A program made the position numbers and the translations under genes. DNA of 31,222 nucleotides from positions 1 to 31,222 of the forward strand of contig CAYVVG010000047.1 in the NCBI GenBank assembly GCA_964455285.1. Direction: 5' to 3'. Each line of letters starts with the position of its first letter. Within the stretch, counting starts at the first letter, position 1. This DNA is from CAIVAT01 sp964455285. GTDB lineage: Bacteria > Bacteroidota > Bacteroidia > Bacteroidales > FEN-979. Positions 17,007 to 23,905 of the stretch are shown in pieces. The notes under the pieces were generated by a model. The model searched no databases. It saw only the letters and a program-made list of their open reading frames with translations, and was not told where the DNA came from.

Positions 17007-18815
17007 GTGCAGCAGATCCGAAACATTGCCATCATCGCCCATGTCGATCACGGGAAAACCACCCTCGTCGACCGAATCCTTTACCAGGTAAGGCTTTTCC
17101 GCGACAACCAGGAGATGGGCGACCTGATCCTCGATTCCAATGACCTGGAACGGGAAAGGGGGATCACCATCCTCTCCAAAAATGTATCGGTCAGGTACAA
17201 GGGAGTGAAGATCAATATCATCGACACTCCGGGGCACAGCGACTTCGGAGGGGAGGTTGAAAGGGTGCTCAACATGGCCGACGGGGTGCTGATCCTCGTG
17301 GACGCTTTTGAGGGACCCATGCCGCAAACGCGGTTCGTACTTCAGAAGGCGCTGGAGCTGGGAAAGAAACCCATCGTGGTGATCAATAAGGTGGACAAGC
17401 CGAACTGTGCTCCCGACGAGGTTCAGGAGGCGATGTTCGAATTGATGTTCAGCCTCGACGCCAGTGAAGACCAGCTCAACTTCCCCACGGTTTACGGCTC
17501 TTCAAAAAAGGGATGGATGTCGGCCGACTGGCGGAATGAAACCACCGACGTGAGTTACCTCCTGGAGCAGATCGTCGAACATATTCCTCCGCCCGTGCAG
17601 CTTCCCGGAACGCTCCAGTTGCAGATCAGTTCGATCGATTATTCATCCTATGTCGGAAGGATCGCCGTGGGACGCGTATCCCGGGGTTCTGTCAGGGCGG
17701 GCATGCCGGTATCGCTGGTGAAGAACGACGGGAATGTGGTCCGGACCGTGATCAAGGAGCTTTATCTTTTTGAGGGATTGGGGAAAGAGAAGGTGAAGTA
17801 TGATGTGGGGGCGGGCGAGATCTGCGCCGTGCTGGGTCCCGAGAACTTTGATATCGGCGATACCCTGGCCGATGCGGAGAACCCCGAAGGACTGCCCCCC
17901 ATCAGTGTCGACGAGCCGACGATGAGCATGCTCTTCACCATCAACAATTCGCCCTTTGCCGGCAGGGAAGGAACCTTTGTCACTTCGCGTCACCTGCGCG
18001 AGCGGCTTTTCCGGGAAACCGAGAAGAACCTGGCGCTCCGGGTGGAAGAGATGGATTCGCCCGACCGCTTCCAGGTCTTCGGAAGGGGCATCCTGCACCT
18101 GGCCATCCTGGTGGAGACCATGCGACGCGAAGGGTACGAGTTCCAGCTGGGTCAGCCGCAGATCCTGACGAAAATCCTCGATGGGGAACGGTGCGAGCCT
18201 GTGGAACTGCTCAAGGTGCAGGTTCCCGAAGCGTTTGCCGGCAAGGTGATCGAACTGGTCAGCCGGCGCAGGGGGGAGATGACCCATATGGAACACAAGC
18301 GCGACCGGGTGATCCTGGAGTTCGATATCCCGGCCCGGGGACTCATCGGATTGCGCAATCCTGTTCTGACCGCGACTGAAGGCGAAGCGGTAATGGCCCA
18401 CCATTTTAAAGCCTATCAGCCCTGGAAAGGCGATATCCAGGGCAGGATCAACGGGGCCCTGATCTCCATGTACACCGGCCAGGCGATCACCTATGCCATC
18501 GATAAGCTCCAGGACCGGGGGAAATTCTTTATCGAGCCGTTCGATGAGGTGTATGTCGGACAGGTGATCGGCGAAAGCACCCGTGGCGACGACATCGTTA
18601 TCAACGTTAACAAAACCAAGAAATTATCCAATGTGAGGGCGTCTGGTTCGGACGAAAAAGCCGTGATCTATCCAGCGGTGAAGTTTTCGCTGGAGGAGGC
18701 GATGGAGTATATCAAGGGAGATGAATACGTGGAAGTTACACCGAAGTCAATCCGGCTGAGAAAGATCCTTCTCGATGAAAATGACCGGAAACGGAGCAGG
18801 AACCAGGCCGGATAA
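17007..18815 (+). CDS. typA: Ribosome-associated GTPase TypA/BipA
   Basis: 602 residues, full length. Translational GTPase of the EF-G/LepA group that binds the ribosome and helps 50S assembly and stress adaptation. G motifs: AHVDHGKTT (11-19), ERERGITI, DTPGHSD, NKVDKP and GSSKKG. The BipA-specific C-terminal domain is present (RGLIGLRNPVLTATEGEAVMAHHF, YTGQAITYAIDKLQDRGKFFIEP). The start is GTG at 17007, which gives the conserved N-terminus directly before RNIAIIAHVDHGK; no ATG fits. Its last 80 bases overlap the convergent cytochrome b/HdrD gene on the other strand. Confidence 0.97.
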   Translation: MQQIRNIAIIAHVDHGKTTLVDRILYQVRLFRDNQEMGDLILDSNDLERERGITILSKNVSVRYKGVKINIIDTPGHSDFGGEVERVLNMADGVLILVDAFEGPMPQTRFVLQKALELGKKPIVVINKVDKPNCAPDEVQEAMFELMFSLDASEDQLNFPTVYGSSKKGWMSADWRNETTDVSYLLEQIVEHIPPPVQLPGTLQLQISSIDYSSYVGRIAVGRVSRGSVRAGMPVSLVKNDGNVVRTVIKELYLFEGLGKEKVKYDVGAGEICAVLGPENFDIGDTLADAENPEGLPPISVDEPTMSMLFTINNSPFAGREGTFVTSRHLRERLFRETEKNLALRVEEMDSPDRFQVFGRGILHLAILVETMRREGYEFQLGQPQILTKILDGERCEPVELLKVQVPEAFAGKVIELVSRRRGEMTHMEHKRDRVILEFDIPARGLIGLRNPVLTATEGEAVMAHHFKAYQPWKGDIQGRINGALISMYTGQAITYAIDKLQDRGKFFIEPFDEVYVGQVIGESTRGDDIVINVNKTKKLSNVRASGSDEKAVIYPAVKFSLEEAMEYIKGDEYVEVTPKSIRLRKILLDENDRKRSRNQAG

Positions 18816-20610
18816 GCGCTTCGCTGACCAGTTCGGCGATATCACATACGGCGACGGGAGATAATTTTCCTAGCGTTTTTTTACACAGTGGGCATGCCGT
18901 GGCGACCCGGTCTGGATTTTCCTTTGTCAGGTTACGGACAGTGGCAGCCGTCATCGCGTTGCGCTGCGATTCTTCGGCGGTGAACAGCCCCAGGCTTCCG
19001 CCGCAGCACAGGGCATTCTCCTTCTCCTCCGGTGAAGCAAGCAATTCCGTAAATCCCGCAAGGAGTTCCCGCGGAGGTTCGTACATGCCCGATCCCCGGC
19101 CGAGATCGCACGGATCGTGGTAAGTCACGGTGCCCCGGAGTGGACCAAGGGTGATCTGCCCCGTTGCGACCAGGTGACAGAGGTATTCCGAATGGTGAAG
19201 GACCGGGATGCCGAGAGCGTAATCTTCACGAAATACGCGATAGCAGATGGGGCACGAGGTGACCAGCATCCCGGCGCCCGATGAATGGATCCGTTGCCGG
19301 TTGTGTTCGATCAGCGCCTCGGCCTGGCGGTCTTTTCCTGCGATCATCAGTGGCCTGCCACAACATATGCTGGCATCTTCGTCGAGGTGCAGGAATGAAA
19401 CACCGGCTGTGCGGAGGACATCCTTCAGTGCCTGCGGAATGGAAGGGGTAAGGTGCGACATGCAGCCGGAGAAATAGACCACGGATGCTTGTCGAAGGGG
19501 GGTGACCTGGGCCCGGGGCAGAAAGGAGAAATCGGCAGGCTGGCCCGACACCAGTTCGCGACGCTTGATCAGGCGCAGCGAGTCGGTATGGATGCCGACC
19601 GGGCAGACCGCCTCGCATCGGCCGCACACCAGGCATTTCCGTGAGATCCCGTCGGGCACATACCGGTCGCGGACATCGCGGATGAAATAGACAGCCTGGG
19701 CGTCGTGGATCCCCGCCTCGATCATGGGGCATACGTCGATGCATACCCCGCAACGGGAGCATGCCTGAACCTCGGTGTCGGAGAAGCTGGAATTCCATTT
19801 CCCGGGCCGGATCCCGGCATGCCTGAAAACGATCAGCAGGATCTCTGTCGGGATGTGCATGTACCGTGAATAGGGCAGGGTGATGAAAAAGATGCCCAGG
19901 GAAAGCGAATATCCCCACCACATCGAATAGGCGATCACATCGGTATGCACAGGGAGGATGGAAACCAGCCAGCTCCCGAGGGGCTGGGTCAGGAATCCAC
20001 CGCCGCCTCCGTAGTACCCGGCGGTGAAACTTTCGGCTAACAGCCGCATCGGGAAGATGAGCCATAAGGCATGCAGGGCCACCCGGTCAGTGAGCGGCAG
20101 GGCCGTGGTCATCCGCAACCCGAAAAGCCTGGAATGCTGCCTTTTCAAAAGAGCCAGAATCAGTCCGCTAAGGACGAAAACCAGCAGGAGGTCCATCAGG
20201 AAGCGGAAGAATCCCGGAACGGTGAAGATCTCGAAAAAGATCACCAGCTGGTCATGGATAAAGAACTTCAGAAAGATGGGATAATAAGGCGCATTGATAT
20301 GCACGCCGCTGTATAGCCGGCTTTCGAGGTTACCGATGACGATCAGGAGGAACCACCCCAGGGCGAAGCTCATGTGCATATAACCCAGCAGGGGATTCCG
20401 TTTCCACATCCGGCGATGGATGAGCCCTTCGAGGAATATCTCGCCCAGTGCCGAAAACATGGTCCGGGGCTCTCGCAAGACCCTGGAAAGACGGCGACGG
20501 TCGGCTTCCGGCAATCCCCGGATCCATCGGTACCAACCCTTGACAATGGTTGTCACCACATAGACGAGACCCAGCAGGAATGGAAGAACGAAGAGGTTGA
20601 AATTGATCAT
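18736..20610 (-). CDS. Membrane cytochrome b / HdrD-like iron-sulfur fusion protein
   Basis: 624 residues from the ATG at 20610 (TGATG, one-base overlap with the upstream gene). About five membrane helices in residues 1-250 resemble the NarI/HdrE cytochrome b domain, with His79, His119, His180, His222 and His252 as possible haem ligands. Two [4Fe-4S] ferredoxin motifs follow (Cys284-287-290-294, Cys326-329-332-336). Two complete CCG domains come last: Cys383, CC416-417, Cys453/456; and Cys501, CC535-536, Cys573/576. This is the HdrE-HdrD architecture in one chain, as also seen in ETF:menaquinone oxidoreductase-type (EMO) proteins. Expected role: electron exchange with menaquinone at the membrane; the direction and partner are inferred. 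It is the last gene of the five-gene operon. Its 3' end overlaps typA by 80 bases, with no terminator seen. Confidence 0.88.
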   Translation of the reverse strand: MINFNLFVLPFLLGLVYVVTTIVKGWYRWIRGLPEADRRRLSRVLREPRTMFSALGEIFLEGLIHRRMWKRNPLLGYMHMSFALGWFLLIVIGNLESRLYSGVHINAPYYPIFLKFFIHDQLVIFFEIFTVPGFFRFLMDLLLVFVLSGLILALLKRQHSRLFGLRMTTALPLTDRVALHALWLIFPMRLLAESFTAGYYGGGGGFLTQPLGSWLVSILPVHTDVIAYSMWWGYSLSLGIFFITLPYSRYMHIPTEILLIVFRHAGIRPGKWNSSFSDTEVQACSRCGVCIDVCPMIEAGIHDAQAVYFIRDVRDRYVPDGISRKCLVCGRCEAVCPVGIHTDSLRLIKRRELVSGQPADFSFLPRAQVTPLRQASVVYFSGCMSHLTPSIPQALKDVLRTAGVSFLHLDEDASICCGRPLMIAGKDRQAEALIEHNRQRIHSSGAGMLVTSCPICYRVFREDYALGIPVLHHSEYLCHLVATGQITLGPLRGTVTYHDPCDLGRGSGMYEPPRELLAGFTELLASPEEKENALCCGGSLGLFTAEESQRNAMTAATVRNLTKENPDRVATACPLCKKTLGKLSPVAVCDIAELVSEALIRPGSCSVSGHFHREGSFSAGLTSV

Positions 20611-20942
20611 CAGAGATGCTCCAGTGCCCGGTTGATGGTTAAGATCAGGTTGCGAAGATTGACGCCCCGGGGACAAACCAGCGAGCATTTCCCGCAGAAC
20701 ATGCACCGGGCGATCTCCTGCCGTAAAAGGCCGGTCTCGCCCCGCCGGGCCAGGGTGTGGAGCCGGCGGATATTAAACCCGGTAAAGTGACCGGTGGAGC
20801 AGGTGGCGGTGCAACTCCCGCAACCGATGCAGCGGCTGACCGAAGGTTCATGTGCCAGGATGTATAATGCAATCCGGCGGTCGTTCCTGTCGAGGTCGAT
20901 CGTGTCATCCTTCAGTACCGAATATCCAAACTCTTTGCCCAT
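20610..20942 (-). CDS. Small HdrC-like 2[4Fe-4S] protein
   Basis: 110 residues. Two cysteine motifs, CIGCGSCTATC (near 38-48, followed by Ser instead of the usual Pro) and CMFCGKCSLVCP (near 80-91), make this a soluble HdrC-type electron-transfer subunit. It probably links the flavoprotein encoded just upstream to the membrane subunit downstream, whose start overlaps its stop by one base. It is the second HdrC-like gene of the operon; the other is first in the operon and over twice as long. Confidence 0.88.
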   Translation of the reverse strand: MGKEFGYSVLKDDTIDLDRNDRRIALYILAHEPSVSRCIGCGSCTATCSTGHFTGFNIRRLHTLARRGETGLLRQEIARCMFCGKCSLVCPRGVNLRNLILTINRALEHL

Positions 20943-20953
20943 TTGCCTGAACG

Positions 20954-20977
20954 CCTTCCGGCCGGCATGCCGGAAGG
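20954..20977. other. Perfect inverted repeat between hdrA-like and small hdrC-like genes
   Basis: CCTTCCGG, 8-base loop CCGGCATG, CCGGAAGG. It lies in the 42-base gap of an otherwise overlapping operon. Six T (20980-20985) follow on the plus strand, so it looks like an intrinsic terminator for antisense (plus) transcription. On the mRNA strand it is an intercistronic hairpin that could affect processing or translation of the next gene. Confidence 0.7.
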
Positions 20978-20984
20978 ACTTTTT

Positions 20985-22052
20985 TCATCCCCGAAGGTTT
21001 GCCTCCGGGTTCCGGTTCTCTCGTTCGATCCCTTTCTCCTGTAAATATTCCATCACCTGCAGGGCTGTTGACCGGGCATCCGCTATCGTGCCGGCTATGC
21101 TGCAGGGCCCCTTCACTGTTCCGGCCAGGAAGACCCCGGGGACCACGGTCGCGTTATTCACCAGGTGTTCGTCGCCGGGCGTCAGGAACCCATCGTTCCC
21201 CGCAGCCAGGCCGGCGGTGCGCGCGATCCCGGCCGTATCCCTGCCCGGGACGAATCCCGCCAGCAGAACGACCAGGTCGACCGTCAACCGGAGCGGTTTC
21301 CCGATCAGCGTATCCTCGGTCTTCAATACCAATGAAAGGTCCTGGTTTTCTGCGCATTCCGACAATCTGCCCCGGATAAAATTCACTCCCCACGTCTTCT
21401 GGGCTTCCAGGTACAGCTCCTCGAAATGCCGGTCGAACATCCGCAGGTCCATGTAGAGGCAATAGACTTCACAGCCGGGAAGGGCTTTCCTGATCTCGAT
21501 GGCCTGTTTGACCCCGGTGACGCAGCACAATTTTGAGCAATACAGGTTTCCCGCCTTCTCGTCCCGGGAGCCCACGCAATGCACGAATGCGACCCGTCCG
21601 GGAGTTTTCCCCGCAGGGAGAACAGGGATTCTGCCTGCCCGGAACGTCGCTTCCAGTTCTGCCGACGTGATCACCTGGTCGTAGATGCCGTACCCGTATT
21701 CCTCTTTTTTCCGGGCGTCAAACAGGTCGAAACCGGTTGCGACCACAACAGCATCGGCTTCCCTTGCATCCCCGGAGTCGAGGATCAGCCGGAAGGAGCC
21801 GTTTTCGCGGTGAAGTCCGGTGACCCGGCTCCCGGTCAACACCTCGACCCTGGTCGTGATCCCTTCCAGCAAGGGGGTCAGCACCTCTTCTGCCGGCCGG
21901 AGTGTGGGGAAAAGCCTGTCCCAGCCTCCCACATGTCCTCCCGGCTTTTCCTCCCTTTCGATCAGGGTCACCCGGGCGCCCTGCGAAGCCAGGGTGCCGG
22001 CTGCCGTGAGTCCGGCTACGCCGCCGCCGATCACCGCCACCCGCTTATTCAT
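20985..22052 (-). CDS. HdrA/QmoA-like FAD-dependent oxidoreductase
   Basis: 355 residues. The FAD-binding Rossmann start is VAVIGGGVAGLTAAGTLA (5-22). The hallmark HdrA/QmoA cluster site is Cys159, Cys172 and Cys176-177 (HCVGSRD...YCSKLCC). It ends with a second dinucleotide-fold region and GPCSIAGTIADARSTA. It lacks the extra ferredoxin and thioredoxin-like parts of full HdrA (about 650 residues), so it matches the short QmoA type. Probable role: flavin centre that splits or joins electron pairs between the iron-sulfur subunits encoded on both sides. It overlaps the HdrB-like gene by 8 bases, which supports co-translation. Confidence 0.88.
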   Translation of the reverse strand: MNKRVAVIGGGVAGLTAAGTLASQGARVTLIEREEKPGGHVGGWDRLFPTLRPAEEVLTPLLEGITTRVEVLTGSRVTGLHRENGSFRLILDSGDAREADAVVVATGFDLFDARKKEEYGYGIYDQVITSAELEATFRAGRIPVLPAGKTPGRVAFVHCVGSRDEKAGNLYCSKLCCVTGVKQAIEIRKALPGCEVYCLYMDLRMFDRHFEELYLEAQKTWGVNFIRGRLSECAENQDLSLVLKTEDTLIGKPLRLTVDLVVLLAGFVPGRDTAGIARTAGLAAGNDGFLTPGDEHLVNNATVVPGVFLAGTVKGPCSIAGTIADARSTALQVMEYLQEKGIERENRNPEANLRG

Positions 22053-23124
22053 CCAGGTAAAATTTCAGGTGAGCGGGCGCCTCGGGTCTGCCCATCGGCA
22101 GTCCGTCGCGTGTCAGGAATTTTTTCCCGGGATCATAGGGCACGCCCATTTTTTGAAGCAAGGGTTCGACAGGCACCTGGTGTACCTGCAGTCCCAGGTC
22201 CCACGGGTCGTATCCCAGCACAAGCCCGGCCAGTTCTTCATAGGTGAGTACAGGAATGCCCTGGCCATTTTCCCCGTACGTGATCCCTTCCATTTCGCTG
22301 AGGGCGTACTGCCACCGGTCGAGGAACATGGGGCAGCCGGGGCAGTTGGTCAGGATGAAATCGGGTTTGTAGGGGGCCATCGACTCAAATTTCTTTTTTG
22401 AACAGGAGAGCGAATAGCCCCGGTTTGCCTGTACCAGGTACTGCCGGAATCCAAATCCGCAGCAGTGGCGACGCTCGGGATAATCGATCACCTCTCCTCC
22501 CCACGCCTCGATCATGCCGGTGAGCACATAGGGGTATTCGGCTCCCCCGACGCCCTTCCCGGGAAACATCTTCGCATAATGGCAGCCGATATGCTCCACC
22601 ACCTGCAACGGTCGCCCGGTATGCCGGTTCGTCAGCCGGTATTGTCCTTTACGGGTAATTTCGTCCCGGTACTTGTAGATCACATCGCTGGCATGAGAGA
22701 GATTGGCGGGAACTTTAAACTGCCGGCCGGTGGCGCGTTGCAGATGGGTGCGGACCCTTTCTTCCACCCCGGGAAAATGCTGCCAGGTCTCCAGGATTTC
22801 GGAATAGAGACCGAAAGAAGTAATGCAGGAGGTGGTGAAATTTTCGTACCCTGCTTCGGTCATCAGGGCGAACTGCCTGGCTACCATGGTCATGGCCGTT
22901 TCGAACGGGACGACGTCGCTGTGGTAGCCGATCCCGCTGCACGTGGTGTGCGAAGCGTTTTCATACACGTCGCGGCCTAGCTCGTCGCGCATGATCCGCA
23001 GGAAAGTCTTCTCGGATCCCGGGAAGAAATTCTGCCTGACACAGCTGCGGACATAGAAGTACCGGTCGCCGGCAATCTCTTTCTGGTAGTCGTTCCAGAT
23101 CGTTCTCTTCCCTTCAATCTTCAT
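22045..23124 (-). CDS. HdrB-like subunit with one degenerate CCG domain
   Basis: 359 residues. The second CCG domain is complete: Cys181, CC221-222, Cys261-x-x-Cys264 (CPGC), fit to hold a noncubane [4Fe-4S] cluster. The first is eroded: Cys28, then Thr61-Cys62 where CC is expected, then Cys100 with Ser103 in place of the second CxxC cysteine. Methanogen HdrB uses two such clusters at its disulfide site, so this protein probably has one, like DsrK-type relatives, and need not reduce a CoM-CoB disulfide. The native substrate is unknown. Its start overlaps the stop of the HdrC-like gene (ATGA, 4 bases) and its stop overlaps the next start by 8 bases. Confidence 0.87.
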   Translation of the reverse strand: MKIEGKRTIWNDYQKEIAGDRYFYVRSCVRQNFFPGSEKTFLRIMRDELGRDVYENASHTTCSGIGYHSDVVPFETAMTMVARQFALMTEAGYENFTTSCITSFGLYSEILETWQHFPGVEERVRTHLQRATGRQFKVPANLSHASDVIYKYRDEITRKGQYRLTNRHTGRPLQVVEHIGCHYAKMFPGKGVGGAEYPYVLTGMIEAWGGEVIDYPERRHCCGFGFRQYLVQANRGYSLSCSKKKFESMAPYKPDFILTNCPGCPMFLDRWQYALSEMEGITYGENGQGIPVLTYEELAGLVLGYDPWDLGLQVHQVPVEPLLQKMGVPYDPGKKFLTRDGLPMGRPEAPAHLKFYLDE

Positions 23125-23834
23125 GGTTCCCGGCTGTGTTGCTGGTTGTTCGCCGTATAAATATGGCGGAAATAGTCGTTGTCGGTTCCCTCGCCGAACC
23201 CGATGCCCATCTCCCCGGCCTTTACCTGCGAGAAAGATTCGATGCGCCGGAAACGTTCGGTGCCCCCTGTTTCGTCGAAGATCCGCCGGATCTCTTCGAG
23301 GTCTTCGGCAGGGATCCGGCGCAGTATCCCGGGGCCCGTTTTATTGTAATTCGCCCCGAGCCGGTCCATTACCTCGTCGATGTGGGCAAATTCCCACTCC
23401 CACAGGGGTCCCTGCTCCGGATGGTTTTCGGGATGTATCTCGTTGGGATACAGGCAGTAACCGTACTTCAGGATCCAGTCCCCGACAGTTCTTTTGATGG
23501 CAAGCTGCTGGCGGCCTTTTTCCGATTCCACGAAAAAGCCGAGGTCCTGCGAGGCTGCCCGCAGCACGGTGATCAGCAATCCGGGGGCATTTCCCCGCGG
23601 GCACCGGGTGACGCACGACATGCACTCGCCGCAGTACCAGATGGTGTCGCTTTTCAGAAGCGTCTCGATCCGGGCATCATCGCGCGATTGCAGGATCTCG
23701 GCGATCTGGCGGGGCTGGTAGTTGTAGAATGATGCGGCCGGACAAATGGCTGTGCACGTACCGCAGTGAAGGCAGGCTTTCAGCCCTTCCGTGAAACGCA
23801 CATCCGATGCGAGGCGATCGTAAAGGTTTCCCAT
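23121..23834 (-). CDS. HdrC-like 2[4Fe-4S] protein
   Basis: 237 residues. Two ferredoxin motifs in the N-terminal third, CLHCGTCTAICP (near 21-32) and CGECMSCVTRCP (near 68-79), with the HdrC pattern and spacing. The C-terminal half (PNEIHPENHPEQGP, then a charged region) is an extension not needed for cluster binding. It transfers electrons to the HdrB-like subunit. It is the first gene of the operon, 71 bases after the M6 protease gene, with a -7 element about 20 bases upstream of the ATG. Confidence 0.88.
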   Translation of the reverse strand: MGNLYDRLASDVRFTEGLKACLHCGTCTAICPAASFYNYQPRQIAEILQSRDDARIETLLKSDTIWYCGECMSCVTRCPRGNAPGLLITVLRAASQDLGFFVESEKGRQQLAIKRTVGDWILKYGYCLYPNEIHPENHPEQGPLWEWEFAHIDEVMDRLGANYNKTGPGILRRIPAEDLEEIRRIFDETGGTERFRRIESFSQVKAGEMGIGFGEGTDNDYFRHIYTANNQQHSREP

Positions 23835-23853
23835 GAACGGGTGTTAACGACAT

Positions 23854-23861
23854 CAAATGTA
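23854..23861 (-). promoter_or_regulatory. -7 element of the hdr-like operon
   Basis: Minus strand TACATTTG, an exact TAnnTTTG match, 20 bases upstream of the first ATG of the operon. The -33 position has no TTTG. No FNR-type or Rex-type palindrome was seen in the 71-base gap. Confidence 0.4.
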
Positions 23862-23905
23862 GCAAAAAACCGCGGATGGAATACCGGGGTCCGGATTTTA
23901 GGAAA

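Noticed and set aside
18736..23834. True CoM-CoB heterodisulfide reductase of a methanogen
   Set aside because: The surrounding genes are bacterial (T9SS, S16 tail), the HdrB site is partly lost, and no methanogenesis genes are present.
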